Assembly (NCBI GenBank): GCA_028717785.1
Contig: JAQUND010000018.1
Location: 1-29,455, forward strand
DNA length: 29,455 nucleotides
Source: Candidatus Nanoarchaeia archaeon
GTDB taxonomy: Archaea > Nanoarchaeota > Nanoarchaeia > SCGC-AAA011-G17 > JAFCDX01
Direction of reading: 5' to 3'
How positions within the stretch are numbered: the stretch's first letter is position 1; every line of letters starts with the position of its first letter. Made by a program: the position numbers and the translations under genes. The notes beneath the pieces are model-generated. The model worked only from the letters and a program-made list of their open reading frames with translations. It made no database searches and had not been told where the DNA came from. Positions 1 to 6,780 of the stretch are shown one piece after another.

Positions 1-1
1 C

Positions 2-181
2 TGCAATTGGGATCCTCATGGTACTTGTGTGGCTCTTGGAGTGTTTATGTGTGCCGAAAGTACAAAAAAAAATTTAGAAATAAAACCAAATTTATATTCT
101 GAAAAACAAATTATTGAAGCATTGCAAGATTTAAAATTAAGTGGATTAGAAGATACTTTATTAACAAAATTAAGAAAGTAA
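2..181 (+). CDS. 3' end of an unidentified gene (truncated by window edge)
   Basis: An open frame enters from the left edge and stops with TAA at 179-181. The 59 visible residues begin CNWDPHGTCVALGVFMC and end in a charged helical tail (GLEDTLLTKLRK). The DPHGTCVALGVF stretch loosely recalls the DPHTAVGV motif near the C-terminus of PLP fold-type II enzymes such as threonine synthase. The Gly after His does not fit that motif and the tail is different, so I do not assign a function. The gene converges directly on the DedA gene, whose stop codon begins at the next base. Confidence 0.6.
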   Translation, partial: CNWDPHGTCVALGVFMCAESTKKNLEIKPNLYSEKQIIEALQDLKLSGLEDTLLTKLRK

Positions 182-802
182 TTATTTTCTTCTATGTTTA
201 ATATATTCTATTATTATAGGTATAAATGATAATATTATAATAGCAATTATTACTAAGCTAAAATTGTCTTTTACGAATTGAATACCCCCAAAGAAATAAC
301 CTAATAATGTAAATAAAGAAACCCAACAAATACCACCAATTATATTATAACTTAAAAATTTTACATAATTCATATTGCCTATTCCTGCAATAAAAGGGGC
401 AAATGTTCTTACAATAGGTATAAATCTAGCAATTACTATTGTTTTAGTACCATATTTTTTATAAAAATCCTTTGTTTCTTCATAATATTTTTTATTTATT
501 ATGTTACTTGAAAATAATTTTTTACCGAAGTATTTACCTATAGAATAATTAATAGTATCACCTAAAACTGCAGCTATACAAAATATTACTAATAATAATA
601 TAATGTTTAATGAACCTATTGCAGCAAATGTTCCTGCAGCAAATAATAATGAATCACCAGGTAAAAATGGAGTAAAAACTAATCCAGTTTCTATAAATAT
701 TATAAAAAATAATAAAAAGTAAGTTAAAAACCCATATTGAGATATAATAATACTGAGATATTTATCTATATGTAATATAATATCTATAAATTCTTTTATC
801 AT
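182..802 (-). CDS. DedA/VTT-family membrane protein
   Basis: This 206-residue integral membrane protein carries the DedA (SNARE-associated/VTT) hallmarks. Near residues 40-60 is the ETGLVFTPFLPGDSLLF block. Near 125-150 is the re-entrant-loop signature RFIPIVRTFAPFIAGIGNM. After these come hydrophobic segments and a basic C-terminal tail (KHRRK). DedA proteins are flippases or transporters linked to undecaprenyl or other polyprenyl phosphate and phospholipid handling; the substrate here cannot be read from sequence. Its ATG overlaps the stop of the upstream archaeosortase-like gene by 4 bp, so the two are probably co-translated. Recycling of a lipid carrier next to a surface-protein processing enzyme would make sense, but that is inference. 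Confidence 0.88.
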   Translation of the reverse strand: MIKEFIDIILHIDKYLSIIISQYGFLTYFLLFFIIFIETGLVFTPFLPGDSLLFAAGTFAAIGSLNIILLLVIFCIAAVLGDTINYSIGKYFGKKLFSSNIINKKYYEETKDFYKKYGTKTIVIARFIPIVRTFAPFIAGIGNMNYVKFLSYNIIGGICWVSLFTLLGYFFGGIQFVKDNFSLVIIAIIILSFIPIIIEYIKHRRK

Positions 803-1353
803 CTTTTCTTGTGTTTTATTTTATTTATAAACTTACTTTTTTGGAAGATACTTTGTTTATACAAATATGCTAAATCAGAATATACAGGAATAGATTTAAT
901 CTTAAATAAGTAAACTAATAATATCCACACTAAAGCAATATAAATACCAGATACAAAATACCAAAAAGTCATATGAATTAGATCAAACCAGATTTTATCA
1001 TAATTAATAACTAGTAAACTAAGTATTAGTATCCTAATTATATTCATTAGTAATATTAAAAAACTTCCAGATAAAAATAAATAAATTCCTTTTTTTAAAT
1101 TAATATCTTTTGTAGTTAGTACTAATAATAGTATTAAATAATAAGCTGAAACTGCAATACAAGCAGGAGCGAATATTAACGTATAACCATTTAGTAGTAT
1201 ACTGTCAAAACTGATTTTTGGAGTGTAACCTATTAAAGATAAAACAAAATATACTGGATACAGCGTCAATGGTTTTATAATAAATAATAATAAATTAAAT
1301 GGAATTAAAATTAGTAATAATACTCTTATTATTAGATTATAAGTATATTTCAT
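799..1353 (-). CDS. Exosortase/archaeosortase-like transpeptidase
   Basis: A 184-residue polytopic membrane protein. The three residues defining the exosortase/archaeosortase active site appear in the expected order and topology. Cys65 lies in FAPACIAVSAYY, Arg107 in NIIRILILS and His127 in LIHMTFWYFVSG, each at a membrane boundary. These enzymes cleave the C-terminal tripartite signal of secreted proteins (short motif, transmembrane helix, basic tail) and transfer them to a lipid or other anchor. The gene leads a two-gene unit with DedA and is divergent from a large surface-protein gene. The call rests on the triad and topology; which subfamily it belongs to is not settled. A candidate substrate with a TGNAV-helix-KKKR tail is encoded at 13608-14591. 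Confidence 0.75.
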   Translation of the reverse strand: MKYTYNLIIRVLLLILIPFNLLLFIIKPLTLYPVYFVLSLIGYTPKISFDSILLNGYTLIFAPACIAVSAYYLILLLVLTTKDINLKKGIYLFLSGSFLILLMNIIRILILSLLVINYDKIWFDLIHMTFWYFVSGIYIALVWILLVYLFKIKSIPVYSDLAYLYKQSIFQKSKFINKIKHKKR

Positions 1354-1369
1354 TATATTTATATTAGAA

Positions 1370-1394
1370 ACTGTAAAACAGTAACATTTAAATA
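1370..1394. promoter_or_regulatory. Divergent promoter with shared TATA and a 13-bp inverted repeat
   Basis: The 69-bp spacer between the divergent starts at 1353 and 1423 contains one obvious TATA-like element, ATTTAAAT (1386-1393), which is palindromic. Its centre is about 37 bp from the minus start and 33 bp from the plus start. Just beside it, 1370-1382 reads ACTGT-AAA-ACAGT, a perfect inverted repeat that could be an operator on the archaeosortase side. Use of the TATA in both directions is inferred from spacing. Confidence 0.45.
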
Positions 1395-1422
1395 GTAGTT
1401 ATCCCTTGAAAATAACAACACA

Positions 1423-3063
1423 ATGGGGTTAGTCAATATGAAAAATAAATTTACTATCGTAACATTAATATTTTTATTAACTATATTTTCAGTTTGTGCA
1501 GCTAATTTAAATGTACAACCTGATAAAGTTGTAATTGAAAGCCAAAAAGGTGTTACAACTACTTCTTCATTTACAATTTATAATTTAGATACACTAAATC
1601 CAGTTACATTATCTACTTCAAGTTTTACATTTGATTCTACAGAATTTGTCGATTCAGATGGTAATGCAGCTATTGTTTCATTTACAGCACCTGGAACTAT
1701 TACAGCTTCAGGATCAGCAAGTGTAACTGCAAAAGCAATTGTTAATTCAAAAATGAATGAAGGTTCATATTCAGCAAATGTTCTTGTTCAAAATGGTGAA
1801 TTTAATGATACTTTTACTTTAGAAGTAATAGTTAATCCAGATGTTTGCGATTCTGGTAAACAACCAAGTACACCAAATTTAGCATTTTCAGATTGGGAAT
1901 TAAAGAAAAATCCTGAAACTGATGAAAAAGATGAATATTACCCTGGAGATAAAGTTGTTGTTCAAAGTATAAAAGTTGAAAATAATGGTGATGATGAAAT
2001 AACTGATATTGTGGTAGAAGCAAAATTATATGATTTAAGTACTGGTGATGAAATTGAATCTATTACTAGTGATTCTTTTAATTTAAAAAGTGATAAAGAT
2101 AGTTCAGTAGATGATTTAGAATTTAGTGTTCCTTCAGATGTTGATGAAACAGATGATTATGCAATTTTTATGAAAGTATACGAAGATGGATCAGAAGATG
2201 ATAATTGTAACTTTGAATCAATTCCAGTTACAATAAAGAAAAGATCCAGAGATATGCAAGTAGATTTAACAAGTATTAATCCACAAAATGCAAAATGTGG
2301 AGATGCAGTTGATTTTAGTATTAATGTTAAAAATATAGGTTCAAAAGATGATAGTTCAGTTTTTGTAAAAATACAAGATCCTGCTTTAAAAATTACAGGA
2401 CAAACAGCAATCTTTAGTTTAGATAGTGATGATGAAACAACTAAAACTGTAAGAATAAATTTACCAATTGATTTAGTTTCAGGTGTTTATTCAATTGAAT
2501 CTGCTGTAATTTATTCAGGAACTACAGCAAGATCTGATTTTGGAAATTTAACTGTAACTTGTGAACCTGAAAATAGAGCTCCAGTTGCAAATGCAGGTGG
2601 ACCACAAACTGTTGAATCAGGAAATATTGTTACTTTAAATGGTGCTTCAAGTTCAGACCCAGATAATAATCAATTAACTTATTTATGGACACAAGTTGGT
2701 GGAATGGCTGTTCAATTATCAAGTCCAACATCAGCACAAACTACATTCACACCAAATGTTGCAGATACTTATACATTCAAATTAGATGTAACAGATGGTA
2801 AATTAACTAATTCAGCTACAACTTCAGTTGTTGTTCAAGCAGCAGCTACAAGTGGAACTGATTCTACAACTTATCAACCAACTGGTGTTATGGATTTATT
2901 ATTAAAAAATAATTCATTACAACAAGTGGCTTGGGGTTTAGCAATTTTAGTTTTACTATTAATTGCAGTTTATTTAATTAAACTAATTTTCTTCCCACCA
3001 AAGAAGAAAATGCAAATGCCAATGCATAATGTGCCAACACCACAACCAGAATTTCCTGAATAA
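1423..3063 (+). CDS. Secreted, membrane-anchored surface protein with PKD domain (S-layer-like)
   Basis: A 546-residue cell-surface protein. The signal peptide is clear (MKNKFTIVTLIFLLTIFSVCAA), which argues that the true start may be the second in-frame ATG at 1438, not 1423. Beta-rich Ig-like repeats follow (about residues 25-140, 150-275 and 280-380, the latter two CARDB-like). A PKD domain spans about 388-475 (APVANAGGPQTVESG, SSDPDNNQLTYLW). A transmembrane helix lies near 505-527, then a basic Pro/Met-rich tail of about 25 residues. The middle region is rich in Asp/Glu, suggesting Ca2+ binding. The tail is longer than a classic sortase signal, so this is more likely a stably anchored S-layer-type protein than a cleaved archaeosortase substrate. 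It is divergent from the archaeosortase-like gene. Confidence 0.82.
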   Translation: MGLVNMKNKFTIVTLIFLLTIFSVCAANLNVQPDKVVIESQKGVTTTSSFTIYNLDTLNPVTLSTSSFTFDSTEFVDSDGNAAIVSFTAPGTITASGSASVTAKAIVNSKMNEGSYSANVLVQNGEFNDTFTLEVIVNPDVCDSGKQPSTPNLAFSDWELKKNPETDEKDEYYPGDKVVVQSIKVENNGDDEITDIVVEAKLYDLSTGDEIESITSDSFNLKSDKDSSVDDLEFSVPSDVDETDDYAIFMKVYEDGSEDDNCNFESIPVTIKKRSRDMQVDLTSINPQNAKCGDAVDFSINVKNIGSKDDSSVFVKIQDPALKITGQTAIFSLDSDDETTKTVRINLPIDLVSGVYSIESAVIYSGTTARSDFGNLTVTCEPENRAPVANAGGPQTVESGNIVTLNGASSSDPDNNQLTYLWTQVGGMAVQLSSPTSAQTTFTPNVADTYTFKLDVTDGKLTNSATTSVVVQAAATSGTDSTTYQPTGVMDLLLKNNSLQQVAWGLAILVLLLIAVYLIKLIFFPPKKKMQMPMHNVPTPQPEFPE

Positions 3064-3064
3064 A

Positions 3065-3270
3065 TTAAATAATATTTATTTCTTTTAAAGTTTCATTAAC
3101 CGTTTCTTCTATTAAATTTAAATTAATATTTTTATAACCTTTGGATATTCTAGACATTAATTCAGATTTAACTTTATTTATTATTTTACTTTTAATATAA
3201 ATAATGTCTTTATAGAATTAGAAATATTCCCTATAAATAAGTCAATTAACTTTTTTCTAGTTTGCACCAT
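3065..3270 (-). pseudogene. Small ORF broken by an apparent frameshift
   Basis: Between the nucleotidyltransferase stop and the surface-protein stop, two minus-strand frames look like one small protein. An ATG at 3270 overlaps the nucleotidyltransferase end and reads MVQTRKKLIDLFIGNISNSI, then stops at 3181. In another frame the region continues as KSKIINKVKSELMSRISKGY and on to a natural stop at 3065. The second part faintly resembles the N-terminal helices of HU/IHF-like proteins (KSELxxxI followed by VNxxLxxI). A one-base indel near the A-runs at about 3181-3200 would join them into roughly 65-70 residues. It could be a decayed gene, an assembly error or two unrelated short frames. The position fits a partner gene of the nucleotidyltransferase. 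Confidence 0.35.
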
Positions 3271-4045
3271 TTTTAATATTTTCCATTATTTTGTTGAATA
3301 GATTATTATAAATTTTTTTGTATATACTTAGAAATTTGTCTTTATTAATCATATTTAGTCTTATTTCTTGAATATCTATTTTAAATAAATTTTTTATTTC
3401 CTTATTAACTAGCTCTTTATTTATTTTTTTATGTTGGACATACAATAAAATAGTAATCATATTTCTTGTAAAATAATATTTTTCATTTCCATTTAAATAA
3501 TCAAAATTATCAATTAAAAGTTTACTTTTTAAAAGATGTAAATCCAATATTTTATAATTTATTTTATATTTTATATTGAAAATGAATCGTTTTTTAGCAA
3601 CGCATTTGCTTAACATCATTTGATATAATGGATCTGTAGATAATCCCTCTGTTAATGCTTTATTATTTAATAGAATAATATGAGTTTTAATTTTTATTAT
3701 GTTTTCAATGTATTCTTTTATATCTTTTTCATTTAATTTTTCTTCAGTTATTATAATAATATCAATATCATTAAAATCAAAGCCTTTATCTAAAAAAGAT
3801 CCTGTAATTATTATATTTTCATATTTTTCAGTTATATTATTTATAGCAGTTAGTATTTCTGTAATAATATTTACCTTTATTGGTTCTATATTTTCAATAT
3901 TATAAAAAAATGGCTTTTCAATAATTCTTTCTTTTTCTAATGATTTAATAATAACATAATTTCCAATATCAAAACCACTCCTATTTTTTGGAATATATAT
4001 CTGGTCCATCTTTGTTCCTTTACTGATTTTACTTATTAATTCCAT
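3257..4045 (-). CDS. AbrB-like N-terminus fused to a minimal nucleotidyltransferase
   Basis: A 262-residue protein. The first ~40 residues (ISKGTKMDQIYIPKNRSGFD, then IGNYVIIKSL) look like a swapped-hairpin SpoVT/AbrB-type DNA-binding domain. Residues 75-100 hold the nucleotidyltransferase signature: Gly82-Ser83, then Asp93 and Asp95 in FNDIDIIII. The rest is helical and Lys/Asn-rich. MNT-type nucleotidyltransferases are common in toxin-antitoxin modules, where they AMPylate a partner such as a HEPN protein; the substrate here is unknown. The gene is divergent from a Fic gene and is followed by a small broken ORF. TACGTAAT repeats between its TATA box and ATG suggest autoregulation through the AbrB-like part. 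Confidence 0.7.
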   Translation of the reverse strand: MELISKISKGTKMDQIYIPKNRSGFDIGNYVIIKSLEKERIIEKPFFYNIENIEPIKVNIITEILTAINNITEKYENIIITGSFLDKGFDFNDIDIIIITEEKLNEKDIKEYIENIIKIKTHIILLNNKALTEGLSTDPLYQMMLSKCVAKKRFIFNIKYKINYKILDLHLLKSKLLIDNFDYLNGNEKYYFTRNMITILLYVQHKKINKELVNKEIKNLFKIDIQEIRLNMINKDKFLSIYKKIYNNLFNKIMENIKNGAN

Positions 4046-4076
4046 ATTACGTAATAGTACGTAATTATATATAAAT
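4046..4076 (-). promoter_or_regulatory. Leaderless promoter and tandem TACGTAAT operator of the nucleotidyltransferase
   Basis: The TATA element TTATATATAAAT (4065-4076) is centred about 25 bp from the ATG at 4045, so the mRNA is probably leaderless. Between them, TACGTAAT occurs twice (4048-4055 and 4058-4065), exactly 10 bp apart, one helical turn. The first copy lies in a perfect palindrome, ATTACGTAAT (4046-4055). A protein bound here would cover the transcription start. The encoded AbrB-like domain is the obvious candidate, by analogy with autoregulated antitoxins. Confidence 0.55.
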
Positions 4077-4131
4077 CTTTTGGTTTAGAAATTTGTATTC
4101 TTTTTGATACCTATATATAGATAATTAATCT

Positions 4132-4171
4132 TATGGGCACAAATAGAAACCTTTATAAATATGTGCCCATA
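4132..4171 (+). promoter_or_regulatory. fic promoter with inverted repeat flanking the TATA box
   Basis: Ten-base arms TATGGGCACA (4132-4141) and TGTGCCCATA (4162-4171) form a perfect inverted repeat whose 20-bp centre ends in the TATA box TTTATAAATA (4152-4161). The TATA centre is about 25 bp from the ATG at 4182, implying a leaderless mRNA. A dimer bound to the arms would exclude TBP/TFB, as expected for tight repression of a toxin-like gene. The binding protein is unknown. Confidence 0.6.
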
Positions 4172-4181
4172 TACATAAGTC

Positions 4182-5087
4182 ATGGTATATCATGAAATTA
4201 GAGAAATAAATGGAAAATTGTACAATTACATTATTTATAATACGCGTATAAATAATAAATGGAAGAAAAAAAGTAAATATATTGGTAATGGAAAATTATC
4301 AGAATTAAAAATTAAAGAAGAGATTGAAAAGTTTGAATTCAAAATGAAGAAAGTAAAATATTTATCTAATGAACAGATTTTTAAAATAGAAGAAATTAAA
4401 AAAAAATTTAATGAATATCTCAAAAAATCAGGAAAACTTGGAAGTGAAAAATTTGATGAATGGTTTTTTACAGAATTAACTTATAATAGTAATGCTATAG
4501 AAGGAAATACTTTGTCTCTTGAAGATACCTCTTTAATAATTAATGAAAATCTATCACCTAAGGGGGCTAATTTAAGGGAGATTTATGAAGCAAAAAATTA
4601 TAAAGAAGCTATAGAATTTCTTCAAAATTATCAAGGAAATTTCGATGAAAGATTGATTCTTAAAATTCATTCTTTTATTTTAAAAAATATAGCAGATAGT
4701 TTTGCAGGAAAATACAGAAGAACTGAAGTTAGAATAAGAGGAACTGAATTTAAACCAGCTAATGCTGAATTAGTTCCATTAATGGTTAGTGATTTAATTA
4801 AATGGTATAAAAAAAATAAAAAAATAATGCATCCTTTTGAAATTGCTGCTATAGTTTCTGCTAAATTAGTTACAATTCATCCATTCATTGATGGTAATGG
4901 CAGAGTTTCTAGGTTAGTTATGAATTTTTTATTAAAAAAAGAAGGATATCCTGAATTAAATATATATGTTAAGAGAAGGAATGATTATCTTGATTCTGTA
5001 AAAGAAGCAAATTATGATAAATATTTACTTTTAATTAATTTTTTAGTTGAAATCTATAAAGAAAATTATTTGTTTTTATATAAATAG
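4182..5087 (+). CDS. Fic-domain protein (predicted AMP/nucleotide transferase)
   Basis: A 301-residue Fic protein. The catalytic motif is intact, HPFIDGNGR at residues 233-241 (His233 catalytic, Asp-Gly-Asn for metal and phosphate, Arg for the gamma phosphate). The inhibitory motif [S/T]xxxE[G/N] is also present as SNAIEG (103-108), so this is a self-inhibited, class II-like Fic enzyme. Fic proteins transfer AMP or another phosphate-containing group onto target hydroxyls; the target is not evident. Residues 1-60 form a separate basic module (YHEIREINGKLYNYI, YIGNGKLSELK) of the kind often seen in front of archaeal and bacterial Fic domains, possibly for nucleic-acid or target binding. It is divergent from the nucleotidyltransferase gene, and its promoter carries a strong inverted repeat. 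Confidence 0.92.
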   Translation: MVYHEIREINGKLYNYIIYNTRINNKWKKKSKYIGNGKLSELKIKEEIEKFEFKMKKVKYLSNEQIFKIEEIKKKFNEYLKKSGKLGSEKFDEWFFTELTYNSNAIEGNTLSLEDTSLIINENLSPKGANLREIYEAKNYKEAIEFLQNYQGNFDERLILKIHSFILKNIADSFAGKYRRTEVRIRGTEFKPANAELVPLMVSDLIKWYKKNKKIMHPFEIAAIVSAKLVTIHPFIDGNGRVSRLVMNFLLKKEGYPELNIYVKRRNDYLDSVKEANYDKYLLLINFLVEIYKENYLFLYK

Positions 5088-5091
5088 AAAA

Positions 5092-5176
5092 AGCACGCGT
5101 CAGGATTTGAACCTGAGGATAGTCGGGTACTACTATTAATTGCAGCCGACCGCGTTAACTACTTCGCCACGCGTGC
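5092..5176 (-). tRNA. tRNA-Cys (GCA) with a 12-nt intron
   Basis: The minus strand folds into a full cloverleaf. The acceptor pairs GCACGCG with CGCGTGC, the anticodon stem GTCGG with CCGAC, and the T-arm is TCAGG-TTCAAAT-CCTGA with variable loop TATCC. Loop residues CTGCAA...C give anticodon GCA (5141-5143). The discriminator is U, typical of Cys. CCA is not encoded. The 19-nt apparent anticodon loop exceeds the normal 7 by 12, which is the intron. Confidence 0.93.
5128..5139 (-). other. tRNA-Cys intron at canonical position 37/38
   Basis: Twelve nucleotides, TTAATAGTAGTA on the coding strand. The bulge-helix-bulge is readable: the central helix is CTGC pairing with GTAG (one G-U), the 5' bulge AAT is cut AA|T and the 3' bulge TAC is cut TA|C. 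This restores a 7-nt loop CTGCAAC. The inner loop is only 5 nt, so this is a minimal, relaxed motif. Confidence 0.8.
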
Positions 5177-5230
5177 ATAATATTATAGATATAATTGGTT
5201 TTATAAAAGTTTTTAAAATATTTTATTTAA

Positions 5231-5800
5231 TTAAAAAGTAACTTCTGGTGCATTTTCCGCTCCAGTTTTAGCTGCAAAAAATTCTCTTTGTTCAAATCCA
5301 AACATACTTGCAACAATATTTGAAGGGAACATTTTAACTTTTTTATTATAAGAACTTACAGCTTCATTGAATTTTTGTCTTTCAACATTAATTCTATTTT
5401 CTGATCCTGCTAATTCATCTTGTAAAGATAAGAAATTTTGATTCGCTTTTAAATCAGGATAACTTTCAACTACAACTAACAATCTTGATACTGCAGATTC
5501 TAAATTATTTGCTGCTGTAACTTGTTCTTTTGGTGTTTGAGCATTAGACCATTGACTTCTAGCAGCTGTTACAGCTTCTAAAACTTCTTTTTCATGGATA
5601 GCGTAACCTTTTACAGTATTAACTAAATTAGGTATTAAATCAGCTCTTCTTTGATATACTGATTGAACTTGTCCCCAAGATTTATCAACTTCTACTTGAG
5701 AATTAACTAATTGATTGTAAATACTAATAAAAGAAACTAATACGATTAAAATTAATGCAACAATAACAATTCCAGTTATAGCTAATTTACTTAATTTCAT
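5231..5800 (-). CDS. lemA: LemA family protein
   Basis: A 189-residue protein with a single N-terminal membrane helix (about residues 7-28) and a helical-bundle domain. It has the LemA signature VDKSWGQVQSVYQRRADLIP followed by NLVNTVKGYA near residues 38-68, the NINxxRxxFNEAVxxYN region (ENRINVERQKFNEAVSSYNK) and the end FPSNIVASMFGFEQREFF. The length matches the family. Its function is poorly known; it recurs beside TPM-domain membrane proteins, as here. It is last in a compact operon TPM - zinc ribbon - lemA, 11 bp after the zinc-ribbon gene. Confidence 0.95.
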   Translation of the reverse strand: MKLSKLAITGIVIVALILIVLVSFISIYNQLVNSQVEVDKSWGQVQSVYQRRADLIPNLVNTVKGYAIHEKEVLEAVTAARSQWSNAQTPKEQVTAANNLESAVSRLLVVVESYPDLKANQNFLSLQDELAGSENRINVERQKFNEAVSSYNKKVKMFPSNIVASMFGFEQREFFAAKTGAENAPEVTF

Positions 5801-5811
5801 GTTTTAGATAA

Positions 5812-5955
5812 TTATTTTATATTTAATAACTTTTCTATTTCTCCATTATCTAACCATAAACCTTTACATTTCTTACATTTATCTATTGTAATCCCTTTTT
5901 TTGTTATTTTTTCCATATTTATATTACATCTTGGACATTTCAATAATTTTTCCAT
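5812..5955 (-). CDS. Small TFIIB-like zinc-ribbon protein (47 aa)
   Basis: A 47-residue ORF begins at 5955, 2 bp after the TPM-gene stop, and ends at 5812, 11 bp before lemA. It reads MEKLLKCPRCNINMEKITKK, then GITIDKCKKCKGLWLDNGEI. This is the zf-TFIIB pattern: CPxC, a short strand ending GIxID, then CxxCxGxWLDxGE. Two CxxC knuckles would bind one zinc. The tight spacing supports translation within the LemA/TPM operon. Its role is unknown. Confidence 0.85.
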   Translation of the reverse strand: MEKLLKCPRCNINMEKITKKGITIDKCKKCKGLWLDNGEIEKLLNIK

Positions 5956-5957
5956 TT

Positions 5958-6674
5958 TTACTTCCAACCTCCACTAACGCCACCACCACCGAAATTTCCT
6001 CCACCAAAACCGCCAAATCCACCACTTCTACCTCCACCAAATAAAATAGAAGCATTTCTTGCTGCAGTGAAATCATTACTTTCATTAAATGAATTATTTC
6101 TATTTGCTTTATTTGCATAATAACTAACAATAAATAATAATATCATTCCTAAAATAATTAAAATAGTTATTGTCATTTGATATTTATTAGTTTCATTAGT
6201 TGTTTCTTCAATATTTTTATTTTCTATTATTCCTTTAATTTCTTTTACTGCTTTTAAAATACCTTCAGAATAATTTCCAGTTTTAAATTCTGGAACTAAA
6301 ATTTCACGTCCTATTCTTCCTACTTTTGCATCATTTAGTATTCCTTCTAATCCGTATCCAACTTCAATTCTATATTCTTTTTCTTCTAAAGCAACTAAAA
6401 TTAAGATTCCATTATTTTTTTCTTTATTTCCAAGAGTTTTATCTGCTAAATCAAATGAATATTGTTCTATTGGTTTTCCATTCAAAGATTTTACTGTGGC
6501 AATTACCATTTCAACAGAAGTATTTTCTTTTAAACTTTGTAATTCATTTGTTATTAGAATTTTATGATTATCATCAATAATATTTGCTTCATCATTAACA
6601 TAATTTGTTAATTTTTCTAGAGCAAAAACACTAGTTGTTAGAATTAATATTATTAGTAAATATATCTTTTTCAT
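5958..6674 (-). CDS. TPM-domain membrane protein (YgcG-like)
   Basis: A 238-residue protein with a signal peptide (MKKIYLLIILILTTSVFAL), an extracytoplasmic TPM domain at about 22-150 (NYVNDEANIIDD, VEMVIATVKSLNGKPIEQYS, IEVGYGLEGILNDAKVGRIG), a transmembrane helix near 167-187 and a Gly-rich C-terminus (GGFGGFGGGNFGGGG, then SGGWK). The layout matches YgcG-type proteins found next to lemA in many bacteria. TPM domains have been proposed to act as phosphatases or in membrane-protein quality control; no activity is asserted here. It is first gene of the TPM - zinc-ribbon - lemA operon. The signal peptide supports the start at 6674. Confidence 0.92.
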   Translation of the reverse strand: MKKIYLLIILILTTSVFALEKLTNYVNDEANIIDDNHKILITNELQSLKENTSVEMVIATVKSLNGKPIEQYSFDLADKTLGNKEKNNGILILVALEEKEYRIEVGYGLEGILNDAKVGRIGREILVPEFKTGNYSEGILKAVKEIKGIIENKNIEETTNETNKYQMTITILIILGMILLFIVSYYANKANRNNSFNESNDFTAARNASILFGGGRSGGFGGFGGGNFGGGGVSGGWK

Positions 6675-6720
6675 GATTATAAACCGGGACTGATGGGATT
6701 TGAACCCACGACCCTCTGCT

Positions 6721-6735
6721 CACTTCCTGGATTGA
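6721..6735 (-). other. tRNA-Arg intron 2, canonical position 37/38 (15 nt)
   Basis: Central helix CTTC (anticodon-loop side) pairs with GAAG in the intron. The 5' bulge TAT is cut TA|T and the 3' bulge TGA is cut TG|A. The outer helix is the CTGC/GCAG part of the anticodon stem. The inner helix is essentially absent, so this is a relaxed motif. Confidence 0.75.
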
Positions 6736-6745
6736 TAGAAGGCAG

Positions 6746-6775
6746 TTACGCATGCTTAGTACTACCTATAACATT
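6746..6775 (-). other. tRNA-Arg intron 1, non-canonical position 27/28 (30 nt)
   Basis: The central helix pairs the D-stem strand GCGC with intron GCGT (one G-U). The 5' bulge GTA is cut GT|A and the 3' bulge AAC is cut AA|C. The inner helix ATGTT pairs with AGCAT (one G-U). The predicted cuts are exactly those needed to rebuild the anticodon stem (T27-A43). Introns within the anticodon stem are unusual. Confidence 0.65.
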
Positions 6776-6780
6776 ACGCG

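Noticed and set aside
2..181. Threonine synthase or topoisomerase VI-A assignment for the left-edge gene
   Set aside because: DPHG matches neither DPHTAVG nor the Toprim DxDPxG motif well, and the tail does not match either family.
1832..2023. His/Gln-rich minus-strand ORF inside the surface-protein gene
   Set aside because: It is an antisense shadow in low-complexity Asp/Glu/Asn coding sequence with no start signals.
5924..6130. Minus-strand ORF rich in Val/Leu in the Gly-rich tail of the TPM gene
   Set aside because: It is an out-of-frame shadow of the Gly-repeat region; the real small gene there is the zinc ribbon at 5812-5955.
6731..6780. tRNA-Arg locus read as a long-variable-arm tRNA (Leu or Ser)
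   Set aside because: No Leu/Ser-type anticodon loop or stable variable arm forms. The two bulge-helix-bulge junctions explain the extra length precisely.
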